Assembly (NCBI RefSeq): GCF_003094615.1
Contig: NZ_QDKO01000020.1
Span: 1-64,000, forward strand
Direction: 5' to 3'
DNA length: 64,000 bases
From: Caulobacter radicis
GTDB lineage: Bacteria > Pseudomonadota > Alphaproteobacteria > Caulobacterales > Caulobacteraceae
The first letter of the stretch is position 1. The number at the start of each line of letters is the position of its first letter. Position numbers and translations under genes: made by a program. This document shows, piece by piece, positions 33,027-40,796 of this stretch. A model generated the notes under the pieces. It saw only the letters and a list, made by a program, of their open reading frames with translations, was not told the DNA's origin and made no database searches.

Positions 33027-34757
33027 TCAGCGGCCCAGCATGGCCAGGGCGTCCTGGCGTTCGCTGGCGAAGCGGTTGGCGACCGAGACCTGCACGGCGG
33101 CCGAGGCGCTGGTGAAATAGGCCAGCTGTCCGGCGTCGTTGCGCTTGCCGCGCTCGTCGTAGATCGCGTTGATCAGGGCGCGGTCATAGGCCTTGCCGTC
33201 GGCGGGCGAGAGCCCCTGCCCTTCGACCCTGGCCATCGCCTTGACGATGGCGCCGGTCTCGGGCCCGTGCTGCACGGAGGTGGACCAGGCCACGTCGCGG
33301 ATCGCCGCCGAGCGGGTCGAAAGATCCAGGCCCGTGGCGGCCTTCACCGTGTCGAGCTGCACCTGGTAGTGGGTGCGCTGGATGTAGTCGTGCTGGGCGG
33401 CCTCGAACTTTTCCGGCTCGCGGGCGGCGATCGCCTTCCAGGTGGCGGTGAAGCTGGCCGAACCGGGCGAGGCCCCGCCGAACTCGGCCGCCCACTGCCG
33501 GCCCTCGGCGGCGAGAAACTGCTGGGGCCGACCACGATTGCCCGCCAGCTGATAGGTGCCGTAGGAAACGCCGCCCGGATCGCCCGCGCCGCTCGACACC
33601 GTGCCGGGGCCGCGTCCGCCAGTCTCGTACTGTTCCGACAGCGCGCCGATCCGCGCGTCGCTCGACGCCGAGGCCTGCGTCGTCGTGGTCGCGCCGCCGG
33701 GCGGGCCCTGCCTGTCGACATTGACCAGCACGTAGTTGAAGGCCTTCTGGCCGCCCAGGCCGTTCCAGAACGCCTGGAAGTCGCCGGGCTTCAGCGTCTG
33801 GCAGCCGGCCGAGCCGGTGTTGCTGTTGCCGCCGGCGTGGAACAGGAACGAGTTGTCGGTGCTGACGCCCTTGCCCTTGGCGTCGGCGTCATCGATCCGG
33901 CCGTCGTGATTGGTGTCGCGCTGGATGGCGTGGCTTTCGGTCGGACGCAGCACGTCGCCCAGGCTGGAGCTCGTGCTCTTCTGGAAGGTGACCGTGCCCT
34001 CGGCGATCCGGCCCAGCTCCTTGCGGCCGTCGCCGTTGAAGTCGGCGCCGTAGCGGCCGTCGTACTGGGCCGAGGGCTCGGTGTTGGCCGCGAACTCCTG
34101 GACCTTGCCGCCCTTCTGCAGCACGACGACGCGGTCGTCATAGGCGCCCTTGCCGCCGTTGGCGTTCAGGCTGGTCTCGGTGCGCAGGCCCAGGATCACC
34201 TGCTTGCCGGCGGCGAGATCGGCCTTGGCCTGGGCGTCGCCATAGGCGTTCACGTAGCCGGAATAGAGCTCGTACTTCTGGGCCTCGCTCATGCCCTTCG
34301 TCGAAGGCAGCGCGCCGGTCGCCTGGCCCGTGGTGGTCGGCGAGGTCGGCGCTGCGTCGGTCGTTGCGGGCGCGGGCCGCGCGGCCGTTCCGCCGCCGGG
34401 GATCAGTAGTTCCTGGCCGACATTGATCAGGTTGGGGTTCGACAGCCGGTTGGCCTGGGCGATCGACTGCCAGGAAACGCCGAACTCGGCGCCGATGCTG
34501 GAGAGGTTGTCGCCCGCCTCGACGGTGTAGCTGCGCGGCTCGGCCGCGGCGCCCGCAGGCACGGTCACTTCCTGGCCGGGCCGAATGACGTTTGGATTGG
34601 TGATCTGCGGATTGGCGCGGATCAGCGCGTCCAGCGACACGCCATGCTTGTCGGCGATGGCCGACAGGGTGTCGCCGGACTTGACCACGTAGTCGTTGGA
34701 CCTGCCGCCGCCGGAGCCTGAAACGGATGACTGGGTGTTGAGGGACACGGCGGTCAT
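33027..34757 (-). CDS. LysM-containing multi-domain peptidoglycan-hydrolase-like protein, candidate T3SS effector
   Basis: This 576-residue protein lacks a Sec signal. It has two LysM modules (about 22-67 and 76-120), a Thr/Pro/Ala linker, then a domain with two EF-hand-like calcium loops (DFNGDGRKE at 239-247 and DTNHDGRIDDAD at 281-292) and a YkuD-like pattern (His307 with GSAGC, Cys319, residues 315-319). The C-terminal domain (about 370-576) begins YETGGRGPGTVSSG, GGVSYGTYQL as in phage-tail and toxin-associated lysozyme-like modules. A T3SS box in the divergent gap reads toward it. I infer a wall-degrading toxin exported without Sec. Confidence 0.75.
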   Translation of the reverse strand: MTAVSLNTQSSVSGSGGGRSNDYVVKSGDTLSAIADKHGVSLDALIRANPQITNPNVIRPGQEVTVPAGAAAEPRSYTVEAGDNLSSIGAEFGVSWQSIAQANRLSNPNLINVGQELLIPGGGTAARPAPATTDAAPTSPTTTGQATGALPSTKGMSEAQKYELYSGYVNAYGDAQAKADLAAGKQVILGLRTETSLNANGGKGAYDDRVVVLQKGGKVQEFAANTEPSAQYDGRYGADFNGDGRKELGRIAEGTVTFQKSTSSSLGDVLRPTESHAIQRDTNHDGRIDDADAKGKGVSTDNSFLFHAGGNSNTGSAGCQTLKPGDFQAFWNGLGGQKAFNYVLVNVDRQGPPGGATTTTQASASSDARIGALSEQYETGGRGPGTVSSGAGDPGGVSYGTYQLAGNRGRPQQFLAAEGRQWAAEFGGASPGSASFTATWKAIAAREPEKFEAAQHDYIQRTHYQVQLDTVKAATGLDLSTRSAAIRDVAWSTSVQHGPETGAIVKAMARVEGQGLSPADGKAYDRALINAIYDERGKRNDAGQLAYFTSASAAVQVSVANRFASERQDALAMLGR

Positions 34758-34822
34758 CGGGCACTCCTGGTACGGACGCTTTCCTATGGGAAGGACGCTA
34801 GTCCCGGGCCGCCGACGGCATA

Positions 34823-34862
34823 ACTAGGGTTATCCCTAGCTAGGGACGCCCCCAGCTATCGA
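34823..34862. promoter_or_regulatory. Double T3SS box between LysM and nuclease genes
   Basis: GGGTTATCCC (34827-34836), TAGCTA, then GGGACGCCCCC (34843-34853) and AGCTATC. The first half reads on the minus strand as GGGATAACCCTAGTTATG, a good match toward the LysM gene, so one site can serve both divergent genes. The nuclease ATG is about 54 bp away. Confidence 0.65.
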
Positions 34863-34915
34863 CGCCCCCTGCCCCCGGCCATCGTCGCGCCAGTCGAGGC
34901 GCAACGGAGGCATCC

Positions 34916-36055
34916 ATGTCCGGACTGAACGCAGCCGAGTCCATCGGGGCCTCCAGTCGCGTCGCCACCAGCGCCGCCAGCGTTTCCACCGAGGCCTCGG
35001 GCCTGCTGGCGGCCAGCCGCACCGGCGGCCAGCTGAACACCAGCGAGCTGGCCGGCCAGCTTTCGGAGATCGCCAGGTCCGATCCCGCCAAGGCCCAGAG
35101 CCTGCGGGCTGAGATCGAGGCCGACCTGTCGCCCGCCGACCAGAAGCGCCTGGCCGACGACATGGACGCGGCCACGGCGGCCCAGAAGCAGGAGCTGATC
35201 CTCGACCTGGGCCAGATGGCGCTGGACGTCGCCGGCCTGTTCGACCCGACCCCGATCTCGGACGGCGTCAACGGGGTGATCTCGCTGTTCCGGGGCGACT
35301 TCCTGGGCGCGGGCCTCTCGGCCGTCAGCATGGTTCCCTACATCGGCGACGCGGCCAAGCTGGGCAAGCTTGGCAAATGGGCCGAGACGGTGAGCAAGGC
35401 CGCCGACCTGGCCAAGGTCGACAGCGCCTTCGCCGCCGCCGCCAAGCCGGCGCTGGAAAAGCTGAAGGGTGCCATCGACGCCCTGCCGCTGGACAAGCTG
35501 CCCGACAGCGCCCGCCAGACGCTGGAGACCGCCAGCCGCAAGCTGGACGAGGCCCTCGCCGCCCGTCCGCGCATCGAGCTGGACCAGGGCGCCAAGGGCG
35601 GCTGGAACGCCAAGCTGAACGGCGAGCTGGCGCCCAACACCGACTACGTGGTCAGCGGCCGCTACACCTATTCCACCGACGCCAGCGGCCGCGTGGAGCA
35701 GGTCACCGGCACGCTCGACCTGAAGCACGCCGACCGCAACGGCTACCAGCAGACCAAGGCGGGCCAGGAAGGCGGCATCAAGGACGGGGTCGACGGCGAC
35801 GAGGGCGGCCACCTGATCGCGGCGATCTTCAACGGCCCCGGCGAGCAGATCAACTATCACGCCATGGACGGCACGCTGAACAAGAGCGGCTGGAAGGTGA
35901 TGGAGAACGAGTGGGCCGCCGCCCTGAAGGAGGGCAAGCAGGTCGACGTCGACATCAAGGCGGTGTTCGAGGGCGACTCCAAGCGGCCCGATGCGTTCAG
36001 GGTGGAGTACGTCATCGACGGCAAGCCCTCGACCCGAACCTTCTTCAACGACTAA
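34916..36055 (+). CDS. Nonspecific-nuclease polymorphic-type toxin, candidate T3SS effector
   Basis: This 379-residue protein has a Ser/Thr/Ala-rich, leaderless N-terminus (MSGLNAAESIGASSRVATSA). A pretoxin-like hydrophobic region follows (about 95-165: DVAGLFDPTPISDGVNG, AVSMVPYIGDAAKLGKLGKW). The C-terminal domain (about 240-379) is of the DNA/RNA nonspecific endonuclease 2 type, with DEGGHLIAAIFNGPGEQ (likely catalytic His299), LNKSGWKVMENEWAAAL and RPDAFRVEYVIDGK. Such C-termini occur in bacterial competition toxins. The next gene is a YezG-like candidate immunity gene. A T3SS box lies upstream, so I infer T3SS delivery. Confidence 0.85.
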   Translation: MSGLNAAESIGASSRVATSAASVSTEASGLLAASRTGGQLNTSELAGQLSEIARSDPAKAQSLRAEIEADLSPADQKRLADDMDAATAAQKQELILDLGQMALDVAGLFDPTPISDGVNGVISLFRGDFLGAGLSAVSMVPYIGDAAKLGKLGKWAETVSKAADLAKVDSAFAAAAKPALEKLKGAIDALPLDKLPDSARQTLETASRKLDEALAARPRIELDQGAKGGWNAKLNGELAPNTDYVVSGRYTYSTDASGRVEQVTGTLDLKHADRNGYQQTKAGQEGGIKDGVDGDEGGHLIAAIFNGPGEQINYHAMDGTLNKSGWKVMENEWAAALKEGKQVDVDIKAVFEGDSKRPDAFRVEYVIDGKPSTRTFFND

Positions 36056-36086
36056 AATCGCTCAAGATCGCCTCCCGGAGGATTCC

Positions 36087-36407
36087 ATGGCCGACATCGA
36101 CAGCCCCGAAGGCATCTACCGCCACGTCGGCCAGGCCCTGGCCGACAGCGTGGCCGAGCCCTGGTCGGAGATCCGCCTGAACATCGACGTCATCGACGGC
36201 TCGGTGGGCCTGACCGGCGACTACACCAAGGCCGCCGGCGACGTGGCCGACCTGGACGTGCGCAAGCTGGACTACACGGTGTCGAAGGCGCTGCGGAACC
36301 TGCACCGCCTGACGGCGTCCAGCGCCCACGAGCCGTGGTCGAAGGCGGTGTTCTCGCTGAAGTCGGACGGCGCGTTCGACCTGAAGTACGACTACGCGAC
36401 GGCTTGA
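36087..36407 (+). CDS. Probable cytoplasmic immunity protein, YezG-like
   Basis: The 106-residue protein starts at an ATG preceded by CGGAGG, 31 bp after the nuclease stop. It has no signal peptide. The pattern EGIYRHVGQALADSVAEPWS, IRLNIDVIDGSVG and KAVFSLKSDGAFDLKYDY resembles the YezG/DUF600 immunity family, known to neutralise nuclease toxins of this very type in firmicutes. It should bind the nuclease in the producer cytoplasm. A secretion-chaperone role is the main alternative; size and place fit both. Confidence 0.7.
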   Translation: MADIDSPEGIYRHVGQALADSVAEPWSEIRLNIDVIDGSVGLTGDYTKAAGDVADLDVRKLDYTVSKALRNLHRLTASSAHEPWSKAVFSLKSDGAFDLKYDYATA

Positions 36408-36505
36408 GGCCTTTTATCTCCCGTCGTTCCCGCCCTCGTGGCGGGGATGGCGGGATTTGATGTTGGGTGTCGCAGCTGCTGCTCCGACAAACTCTCCCCA
36501 CCGCA

Positions 36506-36526
36506 CTAGGGAATTCCCCAACTATC
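36506..36526 (+). promoter_or_regulatory. T3SS box upstream of lipase gene
   Basis: CTAGGGAATTCCCCAACTATC lies 60 bp before the lipase ATG at 36586. It is among the closest matches to the box consensus and lies inside a longer in-frame open stretch, which argues for the downstream start. Confidence 0.6.
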
Positions 36527-36585
36527 CCCTCCCCGCCGTCGCGCGCAGCATCCTGGTCCTGACGAAGACACCGAGGGACAGGGTC

Positions 36586-37524
36586 ATGCGTATCGAGGGC
36601 GGATCAGGGATCAGCGCGGCGAGCGACCGCTTCGACACCGGCGCCAGCGCGCGGGTCGCCGTCGACGCCCGGGTGGCGTCCGAGTGGGACGCTCCCGCCT
36701 CGCGTCCGGCGATCGCGACCACGGCCCAGGCCGACGTGCGGATCTCGGCGGTCGCGGCCGGCGGCGGCAAGTCGGCCGAACTGGCCGAAGCGCGGGTGCA
36801 CATGGCCCTGGCCGCCGACGTCTACAACGACACCCCCAACCCGCCGGCCGGCTGGGAAGTGGCGGGCGCCGACGACCTGGCGCGGCTGGGCCTGGACCCG
36901 ACCGACCTCGAAGAACCCGGCTCGAGCTTCCGGGCCCGGGTCTATGTCGACGCCCAGGGCGACTATGTGGTGGCCTTCCGCGGCAGCCAGAACGCCGAGG
37001 ACTGGCGCAACAACTTCCAGCAGGGCCTGGGGCTGGACTCCGGCCACTACGACAAGGCGCTGGTGATCGGCGAGCGGCTGCGCACGGCCGGCGAGGACGT
37101 CACCCTGACCGGCCATTCGCTGGGCGGGGGCCTGGCCTCGGCGGCGGCCGTGGCCTCGGGCCTGCCGGCCGACACCTTCAACGCCGCGGGCCTGCACGAG
37201 GACACGCTGGACGCGGCCCGGGCCGGCGGCGCGGCCGCCCCGCAGGTCGACGCCTACTATCTGGACGGCGATCCGCTGAGCCGGGTGCAGGACGGCGGCG
37301 ATCGCTGGCTGGGCGCGGGCCTGGGCGGCCTGATCGGCGGCATCCCCGGCGCGATCTTCGGCGGGCTGCTGGCCGACGCCCCGCCGGCCTATGGCGAGCG
37401 GCACGTGCTGACGCCGGTCGGCCCCGAGGGCCAGTCGGCGGGCGACGCCTCGCTGGGCGACCTGCACGGCCAGGCCTGGCTGTCGTCCAGCCTTGACGCG
37501 GCCTATCGCGCCACGGCCAACTGA
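36586..37524 (+). CDS. Class-3 lipase/phospholipase-like protein, candidate T3SS effector
   Basis: This 312-residue protein has no signal peptide; the first 60 residues are low-complexity. An alpha/beta-hydrolase of the lipase_3/DUF2974 type covers about 70-235: VVAFRGSQNAEDWRNNF, nucleophile Ser178 in TGHSLGGGLAS, then FNAAGLH and an Asp-containing YYLDGDPLSR. A Gly-rich hydrophobic helix lies near 245-268 (LGAGLGGLIGGIPGAIFGGLL), as in membrane-active lipase toxins. The next gene, 5 bp after the stop, encodes an exported ankyrin protein. A T3SS box precedes it. Export and target are inferred. Confidence 0.82.
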   Translation: MRIEGGSGISAASDRFDTGASARVAVDARVASEWDAPASRPAIATTAQADVRISAVAAGGGKSAELAEARVHMALAADVYNDTPNPPAGWEVAGADDLARLGLDPTDLEEPGSSFRARVYVDAQGDYVVAFRGSQNAEDWRNNFQQGLGLDSGHYDKALVIGERLRTAGEDVTLTGHSLGGGLASAAAVASGLPADTFNAAGLHEDTLDAARAGGAAAPQVDAYYLDGDPLSRVQDGGDRWLGAGLGGLIGGIPGAIFGGLLADAPPAYGERHVLTPVGPEGQSAGDASLGDLHGQAWLSSSLDAAYRATAN

Positions 37525-37529
37525 GGCCC

Positions 37530-38426
37530 GTGATCCGACCCGCAGCAATCGCCGCCCTGGCGGCTTCGATGGTGATGATGACGGACGTCGCGCTGGCCTC
37601 GTGTTTCGTGGGCGGAACCGCCCTGCCCGACAGCCGCGCCGCCCTGGCGGCCGCCGATCACGGCCAGGCCGGGCGCGAGGCGATGTCGGCCGTGCTGAAG
37701 GGCGATGTCGGCGAGGCCCAGCGCCGCCTGCGCGCCGATCCGGCGCTGAAGACCACGCGGGGCGGACCCAACGGCGACCTCCTCAGCCTGGCCGTCGCCC
37801 GCTGCGACAAGCCGATGGTCGCGGCCCTGCTGGACCTGGGCGTCCCGCCCGACGGGGCCGGCGACGCCGTCCCACTGAGCCTGGCCCTGCGCGCCACCGA
37901 CCCAGGCTTCGCCACCCAGCTCCTGCAAGCCGGCGCCAGCCCGCAGCGGCGCGAGGCCTACTGGCCGCTGAAGGCCGCGATCGGCCTGAACTCGCTGGGG
38001 GCGGTGCGCCTGCTCGTGCAGCACGGCGCCAAGATCAACGACCACGACGCCACCGGCGCCACGCCCCTGCGGCTGGCGGTGGAGCAGCAGAACTTCCGCA
38101 TCGCCGCCCTGCTGCTGGAAAAGGGCGCCGATCCCTGGAGCGTGGGCAGCAACGGCGAGACGGTCGGGACCGTACTGGCCGGCCCCGTGCGCCCCGGCGA
38201 GCCCGAGGAGCAAGCCGCCCGCCCGCGCGTGATCGAGGCCCTGAAGAAGGCCGGCTGGCGCATTCCCGGCGGCCCCGACGCCAAGCAGACCCGGCGCCTC
38301 GTCCTGACCAGCGCCTGGCCCCCGGCCGAAGCGCGCGCGGCTGGCTGGAAGACCGCCCCGCCCGAGGCGGTGACGGCCCGCATGCGGCGCTTCTGGACCG
38401 AGAGCGGCGACAAGCGGCCACGCTGA
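37530..38426 (+). CDS. Sec-exported ankyrin-repeat protein, candidate lipase immunity protein
   Basis: This 298-residue protein has a GTG start 5 bp after the lipase stop and a signal peptide (MIRPAAIAALAASMVMMTDVALA). It carries ankyrin repeats over about 45-210 (AVLKGDVGEAQRRL; LSLAVARCDKPMVAALLDLG; LLVQHGAKINDHDATGATPL shown in part). Ankyrin proteins occur as immunity partners in bacterial toxin systems, and a periplasmic location is where a lipase delivered from outside would act. The pairing is inferred from spacing and localisation. Confidence 0.75.
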   Translation: MIRPAAIAALAASMVMMTDVALASCFVGGTALPDSRAALAAADHGQAGREAMSAVLKGDVGEAQRRLRADPALKTTRGGPNGDLLSLAVARCDKPMVAALLDLGVPPDGAGDAVPLSLALRATDPGFATQLLQAGASPQRREAYWPLKAAIGLNSLGAVRLLVQHGAKINDHDATGATPLRLAVEQQNFRIAALLLEKGADPWSVGSNGETVGTVLAGPVRPGEPEEQAARPRVIEALKKAGWRIPGGPDAKQTRRLVLTSAWPPAEARAAGWKTAPPEAVTARMRRFWTESGDKRPR

Positions 38427-38498
38427 CGCCGAACCGCGTTCCGAACATGCGAAGGCCCCACGGGTGGCGCGATCGGGCCTCCGCCGTTAAGGTTGGGG

Positions 38499-40406
38499 AT
38501 GCTGACCACCAAGATGAACCCTCGTGTGTTCTGGGGCGCCAGCCTGATCATCGGGCTGCTTCTCGTCTTCGCCGTCGCCGCTCCGGACTTCTCCGACCGC
38601 GTCTTCAAGACCGCCCAGGCCTGGGTGATCGACACCTTCAGCTGGTTCTACGTCGCCGCCGTCGCCGGCTTTCTGGGCCTGGTTCTGTTCCTGGCCCTGG
38701 GCCCCACCGGCGCGCTGAAACTGGGGCCCGACGACTCCGAGCCTGACTTTCCCTACGTCTCGTGGCTGGCCATGCTGTTCGCGGCCGGCATGGGCATCGG
38801 CCTGATGTATTTCGGCGTCGCCGAGCCGATCCAGCACTACATCAACCCGCCCGAGGTCGAACCGCGCAGCTTCGAGGCCGCGCGCGAGGCGATGGTCATC
38901 ACCTTCACCCACTACGGCGTCCACGCCTGGGCGATCTATGCGGTGGTGGGGCTGAGCCTGGCCTTCTTCGCCCACCGCAAGGGCCTGCCGCTGACGTTGC
39001 GCTCGGGGCTGTCGCCGCTGCTGGGCAAGCGCATCAACGGCCCGATCGGCGACGCCGTCGACATCTTCGCCATCTGGGGCACGGCCTTCGGCATCGCCAC
39101 CTCGCTGGGCTTCGGCGTGGCGCAGATGAACAGCGGCCTGACCTATCTGCTGGGCATACCCAATACCGCCTGGGTGCAGGTGATCCTGATCGCCGTGGTC
39201 ATGGCGGCCGCCACCGCCTCGATGATGAGCGGCGTCGGCAAGGGCGTGCGGCGGCTGTCCGAGCTGAACCTGATCCTGGCCATCCTGCTGATGCTGTTCG
39301 TGCTGGTGATCGGCCCGACCGGCTTCCTGCTGAAGGCCCTGGTGCAGAACTTCGGCTTCTATCTCGACCACTTCATCCGCCGCACCTTCACCCTCTACGC
39401 CTACGAGCCGCGGGCCTGGATGGCGGACTGGACGCTGTTCTACTGGGCCTGGTGGATCGCCTGGTCGCCGTTCGTGGGCATGTTCATCGCTCGCATCTCG
39501 CGCGGGCGCACGGTGCGCGAGTTCGTGCTCAACGTGCTGCTGGTCCCGGCCGGCTTCACCTTCCTGTGGATGACGGTCTTCGGCAACACCGCCATCAGCC
39601 TGGACATGGGCCAGGCGGCTGGCGCGATCTCGCAAGCCGTGACCGCCGACCTGTCGACGGCCCTGTTCCACTTCTTCGAGCAGCTGCCGGGCACGACCTT
39701 CACCTCGGCCCTGGCGATCCTGCTGGTGGCGGTGTTCTTCGTCACCTCGGCCGACTCCGGAGCGCTGGTCATCGACACCATGGCCTCGGGCGGGGCCGAC
39801 GACACGCCGCGCTGGCAGCGCATGTACTGGTGCGTGATGCTGGGTCTGGTGGCCGCCGTGCTGCTGCTGGCCGGCGGGCTGGGCGCGCTGCAGGCCGCCA
39901 CCCTGGTGGCTGCCCTGCCCTTCGCGGTGATCATGATCCTGCTGTCGATCGGCCTGGTGCGGCAGATGAACGCCGACGTCGCCGGCCGCACCATCGACAC
40001 CGAGACGCCGCCTCTGGCCGAGCAGCTGAAGCGGATCCTCTCGCCCGCCAGCCGGCGCGAGATCCTGCGGCAGATCGAGCGCACGGGCCTTCCGGCGCTG
40101 GAAGGCGTGCGGGCCGGTCTGGAGGCCGAGGGCCTGACCGCCGCCCTGGCCAGCGACGACGACGGCCTGGCCCTCACGGCCTCGGTCGGCGAAGGCGGCA
40201 AGCTGTTCCATTATCGACTGACGGCCCGCTCGCGGCCGCGCCCCGCCCTTACCGCGCTCGACGCGCCCGAGGGCCGCCGCGCGCTGGAATGGCGGCTGAT
40301 GGCCCTATCCGCCGACGTCGCCAAACCCCGGGACGTGACGGGCTTCACCGAGGATCAGCTGGTGAGCGACGTTCTGGACCACCTGCAACGCTGGCGGATA
40401 GCCTAG
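38499..40406 (+). CDS. BCCT-family betaine/carnitine/choline transporter
   Basis: This 635-residue permease has twelve predicted membrane helices, the glycine-rich stretch AAGMGIGLMYFGVAEP, and the BCCT signature in WTLFYWAWWIAWSPFVGMF. A cytoplasmic C-terminal tail of about 110 residues (from about 510) resembles the osmosensing tail of BetT-type carriers. It should import choline or glycine betaine with H+ or Na+. I chose the ATG at 38499 over an in-frame TTG at 38493; ATG 38514 is also possible. It marks the end of the T3SS region and has no visible link to it. Confidence 0.92.
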   Translation: MLTTKMNPRVFWGASLIIGLLLVFAVAAPDFSDRVFKTAQAWVIDTFSWFYVAAVAGFLGLVLFLALGPTGALKLGPDDSEPDFPYVSWLAMLFAAGMGIGLMYFGVAEPIQHYINPPEVEPRSFEAAREAMVITFTHYGVHAWAIYAVVGLSLAFFAHRKGLPLTLRSGLSPLLGKRINGPIGDAVDIFAIWGTAFGIATSLGFGVAQMNSGLTYLLGIPNTAWVQVILIAVVMAAATASMMSGVGKGVRRLSELNLILAILLMLFVLVIGPTGFLLKALVQNFGFYLDHFIRRTFTLYAYEPRAWMADWTLFYWAWWIAWSPFVGMFIARISRGRTVREFVLNVLLVPAGFTFLWMTVFGNTAISLDMGQAAGAISQAVTADLSTALFHFFEQLPGTTFTSALAILLVAVFFVTSADSGALVIDTMASGGADDTPRWQRMYWCVMLGLVAAVLLLAGGLGALQAATLVAALPFAVIMILLSIGLVRQMNADVAGRTIDTETPPLAEQLKRILSPASRREILRQIERTGLPALEGVRAGLEAEGLTAALASDDDGLALTASVGEGGKLFHYRLTARSRPRPALTALDAPEGRRALEWRLMALSADVAKPRDVTGFTEDQLVSDVLDHLQRWRIA

Positions 40407-40705
40407 ACGCTCCAGGAGATTCGCCACGCGGATCCTGAGTCGCCGCCGCGATTCCCTCGCGGCGCGGGCGGCGGCTCCGCAGGCGTGGGCCTTCGTCAGC
40501 CGCGCTTCCAAGCCGCATGCGGTTCGAGGCGCGGTACGGGGACGGCATGTTGCGACCGTCGGCGAAAGCGGGGAAGAAGCCTTCCACGTCGAACATTCTA
40601 CATAATTTACAGCAACTTACCACAATCCACCGCCACCAGATCGCCAGGCAAGGCGAAGCGCTTCGACGAGACGGTCGAGCAAAACGCGGAATTCTGGAAG
40701 GGGGA
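40407..40705. other. Intergenic stretch, no gene seen
   Basis: These 299 bases between the transporter and the tRNA hold a GC-rich hairpin-prone part (about 40440-40480), possibly a terminator, and a short AT-rich patch at about 40595-40625. No supported reading frame, integrase remnant or tRNA-end duplication is visible. Confidence 0.5.
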
Positions 40706-40796
40706 TGGCGGAGACGGAGGGATTCGAACCCTCGATACCCTTTTGGGGTATGCCGCTTTAGCAAAGCGGTGCCTTCAGCCTCTCGGCCACGTCTCC
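40706..40796 (-). tRNA. tRNA-Ser (GCU anticodon)
   Basis: On the minus strand a 91-nt tRNA with encoded CCA can be folded. The acceptor stem GGAGACG pairs with CGTCTCC, the D arm begins TGGCCGAGAGG, the anticodon loop is TTTGCTAAA (anticodon GCT in DNA, reading AGC/AGU), a long variable arm follows as expected for serine (ATACCC-CAAAA-GGGTAT), and the T arm contains GGTTCGAATCC. Confidence 0.95.

Noticed and set aside
10823..36526. Treating the shared T3SS boxes as hrp boxes or rhizobial tts boxes.
   Set aside because: The hrp GGAACC-N15/16-CCAC form is not met, and the tts CAG...AGCTA form agrees only in AGCTA; no HrpL-type sigma factor or TtsI-like regulator is in the cluster.
36460..36585. 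A longer N-terminus for the lipase from starts at 36457 or 36460.
   Set aside because: The T3SS box lies inside this stretch at 36506-36526, so transcription most likely begins after it; the ATG at 36586 gives a leaderless, substrate-like N-terminus.
38427..40796. tRNA-Ser as an integration site for a T3SS island.
   Set aside because: No integrase, no duplicated tRNA 3' end and no excision repeat were seen; base composition of the T3SS genes matches the surroundings apart from short AT-rich gaps.
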